Positions 25,901-37,900 of a stretch of 64,000 bases of DNA are shown one piece after another. The DNA is from Sclerurus mexicanus (lineage: Eukaryota; Chordata; Aves; Passeriformes; Furnariidae). Made by a program: the position numbers and the translations under genes. The notes beneath the pieces were generated by a model, which saw nothing but the letters and a program-made list of their open reading frames with translations, ran no database searches and had not been told where the DNA came from. The number at the start of each line of letters is the position of its first letter. The stretch's first letter is position 1. The stretch lies in contig VWZF01005765.1 in NCBI GenBank assembly GCA_013396755.1, positions 104,171 through 168,170 on the forward strand. Direction: 5' to 3'.

Positions 25901-28900
25901 AATGTTTGGTGTCCCAAATCACCTCAGTGCCACTTTGGTTCTGTTGTTCACACTCAGAGCCTGTGCCTTCCATGTTTTTCAGCTGTGTACAAGTGATTTT
26001 TCCTTAAACTAAGCATCTGAATGAATTGTGACCCAACCTGTCTCCCTTCAGCCATCTTCCACTTCTTCCCACGTGTTTTGTCTTTTATTTAGTGTATGAA
26101 CTTCTTTCTGATGCACTAAGAATCCTTTTCTTCATCTTTGCACTGCTGAGTGTTCCAGGGCCATATTCTCCCTTTCTGCACTGTATTAATGGTGCTCTGT
26201 GAAACTGATAAAATGAACTCACATTGTAGCAGGAGGGGTTTTGTTTCAGATTTTGCCCTTCTTTTTGCAACACTTCTCTTTCATGTTCCTTTGTTTTCTG
26301 TGATACAAGTGATAACCTCCAGGGAAGATCTGTGCTTTAGGAGTGATGAAGTTATGATGGAATATAAGCCTGCACTTAATAAAAGCAGTCAGTTGTTGCA
26401 TCTGTTATTTCACGAAGAGAAGATGTTGGTGGCATGTTCAATACACTTAACCAGAGTTTGGAAGCAGTTGCAGTTTTTAAAGATTACATTTTATTTCTGT
26501 GTTTCCTTTTTCTCTCCCCAGATATTCCTGATATCAGGCCAAGGCCAGTGTATGTCACTGCAACACGAAACAATGAAAGTGTCTATAGCACCAAAATCCC
26601 GTACATGGCAGCTCGAGTTGTTTTTATTAAGTGGCTTGTTACCTTCTTCCTTGAAAAGAAATATTTAACTGCTGTTCAGAACACAAAAAATGGAGGAGAA
26701 ATGCTCCCTAAAATCATCCAGGTGAGCTTTGAAGCTTGACTCTTTTCTTACATACAGGCTAGCCTTGCACTGCACTGACAGTTGAAGCATAAAGAAATGC
26801 TACCCCATAGTGAATAAATGATGTAGGTGCTTATTTGGTTTTATTTGATGGAGGAGGAGATCTCTGAGGAAAACCTTTCAGTAGTTCACTAGGAGTTCAT
26901 TTTCCTCATTGCATGTATTAGCAGCTTCAGCAGTATTACATTTAGACTTTTGGAATTTTCTGTGTAAACTGTCATCCTTAGTTGTGCCGTGGACTGTCTT
27001 GTGTCATGGACCAGTGACTTCAAAAGCTGTTTTGTTTTCCTCTTGGTTACAGCAGCTGTTTGCAATGAGATATTAAAAGAATATTTCAGTTTCAAACTGA
27101 TGGTTGAGACTTCCCTAGGATTAGGGACTTCCCTCTGAATTTTAGAGAAATTGATGCTTTTTCTTTTAAGAGACTCTCCAGCTTTCTGTCTATGCCTTCC
27201 TCTGCTCCCACCACTGCACCCCTCCCTCTTTTTTGTCTCCTGGAGTGGACAAGTCAGTCAGCTGTTCTGGCTCATGGGAAGCGTACAGCTTCTGCTGTAC
27301 ACAACCAGATTCCTTCTTGGATCCAGCAGTAGACTGAAAATGGCTCTGCCTGACTGCTGGATCCCAGCGTGCTGTGCCAAACAGCGCCCTGGTATCCCGA
27401 GTTCCGCTTGGGAATTGCAGAGTTTCGGCGGGCGCCGTCCCAGCTGTTCCCTCAGGAGTGTGTTTGCTCTGTGCAGACTGTTGGTGGGAGCCAGGACAAG
27501 GCCGGGGAGCTGGAGGGCAGCGCATCGCACGCCGGGGAGCAGGATGGGAGCCACTCCAACAGCAGCACCTTGTCCGACAGGAGGCTCAGCAACTCCAGCC
27601 TCTGCAGCATCGAGGAGCAGCACCGCAGCGTCTACGAGATGGTGCAGAGGATCCTCCTGTCCACCCGAGGGTACGTCAACTTCGTCAATGAGGTGTTTCG
27701 ACAGGTGAGTGTCTGGGGCTGCTTGTTACTGTGCTTTTAGTTTTTAGGGGAAGTGTCATGGCTGGGAGGAGAACACCGTCAGGCTGGTGTCCAGGAACTG
27801 GGCAAACCTGATGCTGATCACACCAGACCCTTTTAAGTTGCTGTGCTGGGGGATGCAAAGGCTCCCTGGCCTGAGCAATACCTTTGGAATGGTTTTGTAG
27901 CTAAACCGGGAATAGGAAATGCTGTAGGTTTTGATCCTGTTACGTGGGGAGAGTGATAAGTTGAAAGACCTGTTTTTCAGTATGAAAAATGTATTTTCAT
28001 CTATTTCAGTGCTTTTATAATATAATGCACATTTATGTCAAATTTTTTTGTTGACAAAATATGCTTTTTTGGCACTAGATGACATTTTCAGATACTGATT
28101 TCACTGCAGTGCAAAGGTCTTCTGTCACTATTATACTTTTTTTGGTCTCCAAAGACCTGCAGAGGTATGGAGCAGCAGCCAGCCTGGCCTGTGTAAGCCT
28201 TCAGAGAGAACATTTTCCCAGAATGATACCCCAAGACACATCTTGAGTAGTGTGTTGAAAATAAGCTCACTGTCTTGACTTCCAAAATTGCAGCGAGCAA
28301 GGATCGACAGTATGGGTGGTGGGTGTGTGTGTTTATGTGCATCTCACCTATGTCCTATGTAGAGTAAAATCAGCTTTTCACCTTAGGCTTTTTTGTTGCC
28401 GCCTTCTGATGTATCAGCAACACGGAAAGTGGTTAAGGTGTATCAGAAGTGGATACTGCAAGAGAAACCCCTGTTCATGGAGGAGCCAGACAAAAAGGAG
28501 GACAGCCAGGATGCTGTTGTCCCCTTGGAAGACTTGTCAGTGCAAACAGACGGTAAACATGTATGGTATCCCTGTTCCTTACTTTGTTCTGTCTGCCTGC
28601 AGCACAGGGCTTGAGTTTTCACCTATCGTTGTAAAGGAGTAACAATTTAAAATGTGTGGGCAATAAAGGTTAAGAAATACTTTTATTTAAAGACTCACAA
28701 CTTAAATAGTTACTGAGTGTTCAGCAATACCTAGGGAAGAATTGCAGCTGGTTTGGGAAACATCATCTGTGGTTATTCCCTGTGTGTAGAAATATGACAG
28801 CAGCAAACACTGGTAGGTTCTGCAGTGCTGAAACTGTTTGCTGGTCTGGGTGTGGAGGACTATTGCTTTTAGGTGGCAGTTACTTCAGAATTTGACAAGA

Positions 28901-31900
28901 TATACTAATTTGTATTTACTGGATGAAATATTTGCAAACAAACACCTTAATCTGGGAAAGTGAAGTGTAGGTACAATTTGTGTAATCTTTTTAACACCGT
29001 GTTTTGAAGCATCAGTAAAAGTTTTTTGACACTATTGATGCTGTTTAAAGGGAAGTTTTGTTGTACTGTGGAAGGGGTTTGAGTTGTAAATCATAGAGAG
29101 GATTACAAGGTTTCAGCAGATTGTTTTTTTAGAGGATTTATAGTTTTATCAGACTTAAATTCAAATGTGACTACAAAGTGTGCTGTAAAGTACTGTGAAT
29201 AACGTGCCTTCTAAAACTTTTATGAGCCTTTAAGTTCCATATGCAGCCAATTTGTTCAGAAATTAAGAATAATGGACAGTAGTTCCTTAAGGAAATAAAT
29301 CTAGGCCATGACAGTTCCCCCTTTTTTTGCTGTTGACTTTTCAAATGGTTTTGATGGATGTGGACAGGTTCCTTTCTGCTCTGTCACTAACCGGGCCGTG
29401 TCTGTGGCAGCTTTCCTCGGAGCACTCGGGACACAAGCGCTCCTCCAGCTGGGGCCGGACATACTCCTTCACCAGCGCTGTCAGCAGGGGGTGTGTGCTG
29501 GAAGACGAGGACAGAGATGTCAAAGCTGGTGCTCAGGCTGCGCTACAGGTGTGCTGTGTGGGAAGGGTTCACGGCTGTAACCTACCTGATCGTGTAACTC
29601 ACACTACAAATCACCTTAGAATCTCTGAGACAAAGGAAAAGGGCTATTCCAGCACATAACGGCAGGAGGTGAGTGGCTGGGGGAGCGTCCTCTTGCCTGC
29701 CCAAACAGAAGACACCCCCAAGCCCCACACTGAACCCTATGTGCTGTGGTGGGTCTGTGAAGTCACCTGGCCCCTTGCTGGAATGATGTAGAGAAACAAA
29801 GTGCTGGGTAAAACATGAAACTTCTTTAAGCAAAAGGAAAGGTTTATCTGGAGGAGGACAAGTATTTTATTGCAAGTCTGGACTATTTTCGTTCCTGGCA
29901 CTGTGTGAGTGGAGTGTCAATGCCTCTGTTGAAGGTGTTCCTGACGAACTCGGCGAATGTTTTCCTGCTAGAGCCGTGCACTGAGGTCCCGGTGCTGCTG
30001 AAGGAGCAAGTCGATGCTTGCAAAGCTGTTCTCAGTATCTTCAGGCGCATGATAATGGAACTGCCAATGAATAAGAAGACATGGTAAGCTTAATGTGGCA
30101 TCATTTAGGAGAAAATTACCAACATTTAAACTTCCTGGAAGAGTTATTGGGTAGGGAACAGAGTGGCTTTCTCAGGGGCAGACTTTACTACGTAAGTTAC
30201 ATTTGTGACTTTGCCCCTGAGTTGATTTGGGAGATTGCAGAACCTGCATCATTTTACTGCTTCACTTCAAGGTTCTGGCTGGTATTTCCCTTCCTGACTT
30301 CACCTCAAAAATGAACCTTTTGCAGTCCACAACCAATAACTCTGGTTATTTTGCAAATGATCTGTGAAGTCCAAAGCGTGACTACATTCTCAATAAATAA
30401 AGCTTGCTGGAGAATTAATGAACAAGTACGTTAATAGAACATGTGAACAAATGTGCATTTCTTTTCTGGAACCAGGGAACAGATGCTACAGATACTCCTC
30501 AGAATAACAGAAGCTGTGATGCAGAAGCCAAAAGAAAACCAGACAAAGGACACTTTTGCCCAGAGCATGGCTGGGCTGCTGTTCCGAGTGAGTGAGAGGG
30601 GCTGTGGTCGGTTTGTTTGCTTATCAGGATTGCCCATAGTTTTAGCTAAGTGCTATTGCACAGTGCTGTAAGACCTGCTTGTATTACTGGGAAGGAGGAT
30701 TTTTTTTCCCTGTTTTACAAGTAATTATTTTGTAAACTGTGTGCTGAATTCATCTTTGAGACCTGCCTGAAAGGCCACTTGTGTCCTCTCCCTTAGACCC
30801 TCATTGTGGCTTGGATCCGAGCAAACCTGAGCGTTTACATCTCTCGGGAGCTGTGGGATGAGCTGCTCAGCGTCCTGTCCTCCCTGACAGACTGGGAGGA
30901 GCTCATCAACGAGTGGGCCAACATCATGGACTCCCTGACAGCAGTGCTGGCCAGGACCGTGTACGGGGTGGAAATGACAAACTTACCTTTGGACAAGCTC
31001 AGTGAACAGAAGGAAAAGAAACAGAGGGGGAAAGGTTAGTCTGTGTTCTCAGTGCTTTTTGTATCTAACAAGTTAAATACTTCAGTTTCATTTTTAAAAC
31101 TAATTTAATGTAATCTAACATTAAATACTACTTAATCTAGTGTAAGAACCTGTTTAATCAAATGTGAAGCACTTACTTGTTCTATTGTCACCCTTCATTG
31201 GTAAGGAGAGGTAGGTGGGGTCAAGAGAAGATAGATGGCTGTTTGGCAGCTTTGAGCATGTACTTACAGTCGGTGTTTTCTGTGTAGCAGAAGTGAAACA
31301 TGATTTGCTGTGCTGTAGAATGGCATAAGCATCTCTGTAAAAATGTCTTTCTATATGTTATTATTAAACTTTAAGAGTATTTTAGCTGCACTTACATGCC
31401 ACCTTGAAATTGAGGCACATAGTTGAAATACTAGTTGTTTTTTATTAATATTAAAAATTCATCTGTGTTATTAAAAGTATTCATATTTGTCGAGTCTGAG
31501 TCCATTCATAGCTCCGCAAAAATACGTGCCAAAGCATCCAGTACCAGAGAATTTTGTGTTCTTTGTCCTAAGGTGGCATTTTAGAGCCTCAGAAGACAGC
31601 AGTAGTGGGAAGATCCTTTTCATTAAGCTGGAAGAGTCATCCCGAAGTCGTGGAGCCGATGAGATTCAGAAGCGCTACAACCTCTGGGGCCCCGGGAGTT
31701 GAGAAAGCCCGAAATATCGTTCGTCAGAGAGCAACAGGTTGGACCTAAGTGCTCTTGTACCCCAACACTCAGTAGCACTCAAGCTGTATATCTGCCTTTG
31801 AGGCGTGGCTGTTGCCAAAAGCAACTTAATAATTAACTGCCTAAACAGAAGTGCTGTGTGCCTGCATCTGAAAGTCTTGACCAGTGTGAATCATGGAGTC

Positions 31901-34900
31901 ATAGAATTTTCCCAAAATACTCTACACAAGTTTTCAGCTACAGGACATTAAATTGCGCATTAGGCCTGTGCAGGTTAGGGGTTTTTGTAAAGAAGTACAT
32001 GGTTATTTTTATCAATTCATAAGAAAGCATTTATTACCATCAGTCACATAACAGTTATTGATATAGTTGTTTCATGGGAGCACAAAGTAAACCAAGTATT
32101 TAACAAACAGTTTTATCCTTTCATAGTTACTTTATTTTCACTTTTTTCTTAGCATGATGAGGTTTTTCTCTCATGTTTACTTCTGGGAAGAGGTAAACAG
32201 AAGGGAGACCAGGGTGAGGAGTGCTGGGGCAGTGTCTGAGACCCCAGATGTGGGCCAGATCCCTGTTTGTTCAACTCTTCAGCAGCCTGAACCTGGCCTT
32301 TGTTTCATGGTAGCACGTTTCTGTGTGCCAATTCACTGGGCTGTGGATTCAAGCTCTTCATAGAAAACCCCTACCTTTGAGCAGGAGCTGTTTGGCTGCA
32401 CAGCTCCCTCCCTGGTTCCAAACACACTGGTTGTGATCCTTACCAGGAGAACTGGAAGGGCATTCAGTGTGGTTGGTGGCTACAGGCTCCATAACTGAGC
32501 CGGAGCCTTCAGCTTGGATAACAGAACTCTTCAGCAGTGGAGTCAGTTCATTCTTTGAGTTTTATTTTTAAATTCAGCAAGTCCCTGTTTGTGCTGCAGT
32601 GTAGGATTCTCTCTTCTGCTGCAGCATTTCTCCCCTTGATGTCCTTCCAGAGCAGTAGGAAGAACTTGGAAGTGTTGATCCAGGACTTTTCTTAGTTGTG
32701 TGTGTTCAGATTAAAAACACTTCCACACTTGCTGTGATTCAAAAATCCCTGGTTATTGCCCTTTCAGTGTGAGAAATGCAGTTGCACATTATTAACTTCT
32801 ATCTTATGGGAAAAGGTGCTGGGTTTTTTTTAATCTCGAAGTATTACGTTTGACATTTAGAACCCAAATATTTCATTCTTTTGTCTGACATAATTATTGC
32901 TTTATTTTTTCCTGGAAGCTAAGCGAAGCCAGTCTATCAGCAGCTGTGTCCATCTTTATGAGGCTTTGCCAGCTACTAAAAGTGTACCTCTTCTGCTTCA
33001 CACTGTGAGCTCTCTCTTCCCTGGTATCTCTTACACTTCTTGCTCTCACAGACTGTCAGGTACTGTACTTTAAAGTCATCTTTTATATCAGTGTTCTTTA
33101 TATTTATAAACTGCTCTCTGTCTGTTCCCTTTCTGTCCCGTTGATTCTTCTCGGAATGTTTGTTTTGCAAGCAATGCAGGTTTTGTTCATTTTACTATTA
33201 AAGTTTACCATCAATTGCAATTAGATTCATGTTCCCTAGTAACTAAAGTAAAATTTCCCAAATTTCACTTCCTGGGAGGGATTTCTGACTCACGGGTCCT
33301 ACCCAGAGGCATTAGCTGCAGTAGAAGGAAGAGTTTTGTATGTGGTGCTTTATGGCTCTGTAGGGATTCCTGCTCTGTGAAATATGTTTGGTGTGTTTTC
33401 ATCTCAAGTTATCTTCAGTGGGAGCACTGAAGTCCTTCCAGCTACTAAATTGCATTGATTGCTTTATGTTATTGCTTTCTATAACTCATTTCAAGTCAGC
33501 AGTGATACTCGAAGGTCAGTAAATACCAGAAATGTTAGGTTTTGTGCATGTGTCTCTGTGAGAACTTTCTGAAATACCTGCAATGTTTATTAAGTAGTAA
33601 AGTAGTGTTTAAACTTGCACACTGTTGGGTGGGAGCACACTTGATTCTGAGTGTTATTGGGTTTTTTGGTGGTTTTTCCCCCTTAGTGCAAAGAGAAATG
33701 CATTTCTAAAAGCACTGTGTTGCTCCCTAATTCCAAGAGTTCCTGTTGCTCCTTCCCCAGCATGTAAGGTTACTTCCTCATTGGAATTTTCATACCCCTC
33801 TCTCCTTTTTGTTTCTCTTTTGCTGTTAGAGCAAAACCAAAGGCTGCATGAGCAGGTTTGTCCTCACAAAGTGAGCCTGAGTCATGTGTAGCTCAGAGCT
33901 TTTTTTGCTCTGAGTTGTTGCCTTTTTTCATTCTCCCCTTCCCCTCCTTCTGAAGGCAAAGCCAGGGAGTGCAGCCACCTCCTGTTCACGCTGCGTTTAC
34001 AGGGGTTTGCTGCCTCTGCTCTGTTCTTTCTGTTTCCAGAACGAACAGGGGCCACTTCGGGTTCTCAGCACTAAAATCCCCAGCTTTGTTCATGGGACAT
34101 CCTCCCTGCCTTCCTCCTGTGAACCCCCAAAGTCATTTCTGTCCTTTTGTAGACTTCTTACTGCTCACATTGCTTGTGCATCTCTCTCTAAACCTTACAA
34201 CTTTCTTAAGGATATTTTATTAAAACTTAAGTTATAAATTGTTAATTTTAACTTGAGTATTTTAAATATTTGCAAGGGTGACTATTTCATAGAGCTTGCT
34301 TAGGCAAGAAATTCATGCTGGAAGCATGTTTATAATCCTACAAACATAGTGTTTTATTTAAATCAACAGAAGTTGAAGAATCTCAACAGCTGGAAAATTC
34401 AGAAGGAACAGAAGCTGTGGGCCTGTTTGCAGACCAGGAGCAGCAGCTGACTCGAAGTAGCAGCACATCAGATATTGCAGATCAGATTCCATCTGATTTT
34501 TTTCAAGGTAATTTTGGTAAAATACAGCACTACTGTACTTTTGAAGAGAAAGTGTTGAGACTTGTTCAACCTCATAAATGCTGCTGTTACTTATTTGGGT
34601 TTCCAGCTCTCCCCTAAAATGGTTTTCATCTTATTTTCTTAGTAAATGTATAGTTGGTATCTTGTTGAAAGAACTGTTTTAAAGAAATTCAAGATGACAA
34701 CTGCAGAACATGACCTTTTATAAGGAGGCTAAAAATAAAACCTGAAATGTATGCAACTCTTCAACTTTTTCACCTGGCTTGCCTTTAAATCTTGTATGTT
34801 CAAGCTGCAGGTCGAGGTCTGTTCCTTTGTGTAAGCCTGTGATGCTTCTGAAGGATTTTTCAAAACATCTTGTATCCCATATGAGTGGTTTGTTGTGTCC

Positions 34901-37900
34901 CTTAGCTTTAAGTACGAGATACGTAAATGTCTCTTAAATCTTCATGTGGCTTGTGCTTTAGTCCCACAAGTGTCTGTAATGCTTATTTACTTTGTACAAT
35001 TTCTAGGTAAAAAGGCTGGAACTTCTCATAATTCAACTTCAGACTCCAAATCAGTTCAGGAAAATAAGGGACATGCAAAGGAGGATGAAACTGAGCAAGT
35101 AAGGCAAACCAGGAAGTGATTCTTGAAAAGATTTTAACAATGTTTTATTTCTAATCAGATACCTTTTAGCATTTAGAAACTCTAGCAAGTAAAAGTGTGA
35201 AATATCATTAATGACATTTCTGGCATGGAACCTGGAACTGAGCTGTAGCTGTTTATTGTACTACTTGATGTGCTCGGTTTGCATCTCCTGATCTTGTCAG
35301 TGGCTTCTGCAGGTTTATGTAGTTGTCTCTCTTCTAGTCTTATACAAGACCCGTGTGCCTTTTTAAAATATTAAACATCAACAAAAAGTTCGTAACTTTT
35401 AAGATACAAATAATTCATAGCTATTATAGAGCTGCAGTAAGCTGGAATAAATATTTGATGGCTTAAAGTACTGGGGAAAATGCTCCTCTTCAGCACAGTT
35501 TGATCACCAGCCGTGCATGGCAGATGTTTGTATGAGTTGACATTAGGACAGGCAAACTTCATACATTTTTAATGGCAACTTTTGAATGAGCAGTCAAAAC
35601 AATAAGTGACTCAGGCTGATCACCTTTGAAATATGAAAGCTGAAAGATTTTTTGATACTTTACAAAGCTTTGAATGATTTCAGATGTGTTGAAAAACATA
35701 AGTAAAAAGTCCTGCTTGTTGGTGTGAAAACTGAGGATAAGAAAGGGAGGATAAAGATTGAAATGGAAGGTGTGATGTTTTCTTAGAGACACTTACAGGC
35801 ACTTGGGTAGTCTGAATATTCACAAAAATATCTTGGCCGAGTTGTAATTAATTTCTAATAACTGTGTGTGTGTGTCAAACTTGCTAAAATGGGATGTAGT
35901 TCTTAAACTATAACAAGCTGAGATGAATTCTTTTTCTCTGCAGGTGCTAATCTGCAGGAGCAGTAGTACAGCTGAACTAGATCTGAAAGCAGACTTTCAG
36001 CCATCACATGGAAATCACAGAGAGAGAGCAAAAAGTGAGTTCCAAGAACCAGAGCGTTTCTCTGAAGTGTGCCAGTTGAAATCAATGCCATGCTTCGGTG
36101 TGGTTCCAGAGACACGAGACGTTTTTGCCATGGTGCTGTGCTGGCGTGGCCCCGAGCCCACGTGTGTGTCCCCTGTGCCGTGCAGGTGAGAGCGTGAGCA
36201 GCGACGCGTCCCTGGGCTGCGCTGCCGACGTGGACATCGCGCTGCTGCCCTGGCAGGCGGCCGAGGACGAGCCCGAGCCCGGAGCGGCCGTGGACGTGTG
36301 CGTGGATCCCTCTGCACCGCGCTGGCTGCAGCTCAGCCCCTCAGAGCCCGCCAACCTCACAGGTACTGCGCCCCACGCAGTGTCTGTGGGGGTTTGGGGA
36401 TGTGTCTCCAGGGCTTTATCCTGCTCGCTTGGCTCATAAATGGTGTGTTTTGCTTGGACTTGGATCACCAAGTGCCCACCCTTTGCCATCTTCGTTCAGA
36501 AATGAGTTTTGCACGCCCAGAGTTGAAGGAATTTGGATCGTTCAGCTGAAGCTGCTGATAAATGGTGATCCAGAAAACCATCACCCAGCTGAAAATGCTG
36601 CTCCCTGTCAGATTACTGCTGCCCCCACTGGGCTCTGATAGCTGGTCACTCGTGCTGTCTTGGCCTGCCCCAATGTTCAAGTATAATACACTAATTTGTA
36701 TTTTAAGTTAATGGGCTATATGTCATAGCAGAATGGTCTAAGGAAATTTCTTACTGTATTTTTTTGACTGATAGGAAATAACTGGTTCATTCTTTGCCAT
36801 TTGTAAATGTACCTTTCATCTAGTGCTGTGAGTCAGAGATGTTGTTTCAGGAATTGATGCAGTAACAGGAATATCTTACAGGCTGATTTGCTATTAGAAA
36901 AGGTTTCAAGGGTATTTTTTCATATTTACCTTTTCTTTGAAGTATCTATGATTTAATGAACCACCACACCTGGCTCAACAGCTCAGAGTGCTGTTGTAAA
37001 AAAGGCAGCAGCTGATGCTGCCCTCGGTAAGGATGATCTTGTGGGATAAGGTCATTGTTTGCTTTGTAAGGACACAAAGAGAAAGAATTACATACAGTAA
37101 CCTGGAATGTACTGTAAACTAGAAGGAAAAGTAGGGTAACAGATGTATCACTGCCCAGCAGAGCCAAGTGCCCTCTACTGTGTTCCTGCTTCTCATCCAG
37201 GTCACACAACTTTGCTTTGCTGTGGAAACCCAGTGGTGTAAAAGCAGAGCAACCCTGTGACACCACCACTGAGCAGCAGAGATGCCATTTCCCTGAGGAC
37301 AGATTTGTAGAAGATCATTTTAATGTGCTTAATAAATAGCATCTATTTCAGTACTTCATGATTTTATAATGCTACAATAAAAAAAAAATCCCCAAAGTTC
37401 TTTTAAATAAGTTCAAGCAAACACAAAAACATCTAGAGTGGCTCCTATTTTGCTAACCTTCCCTGGGTGCTGGAAGGACCTGCGTTATTTCCTTCTGCCT
37501 GTACAGAGGTTTCCTGCAACTTCCCTCCACACCCTGGCTGCTGCAGGTACACCTGGAGTACAGGTGTGCTCCTGCCTGTGGACAGGCTCTGCTCTGACAG
37601 GAAAGCAGCTACCAGCCCTTGTCAGTAAAACATGCACTTCAGCATGGGATTGGCTTCTTTCTATTTGAGAATGTTAATTCCATTATCCTGACAGTCTTCT
37701 CCATCTTAGTGGGCATGCTGCTGTCTCAGGAGCTGCTCTGTGAGTGGTGATGCCTGAGCACGTTCCTCATGACTTCTCATCCATATGTTTTTATTCCTTT
37801 GTTCAGTTGCATTTCCACGTCATCCTATACTGAGTGATCTTAAAAAAGAAAGAGGTTTTAGAAATAGAAATAAAAGCCAGTTATTGATTGAATACGTTTC

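Noticed and set aside
29308..29580. 90-codon frame over exon 12
   Set aside because: Wrong frame; the conserved SGHKRSSSWGRTYSF reading is offset and matches exon phases.
31487..31702. 71-codon frame overlapping exon 16
   Set aside because: It is in a different frame from the conserved GRSFSLSWKSHP and RFRSATTSGAPGVEKAR reading, which matches RALGAPA2.
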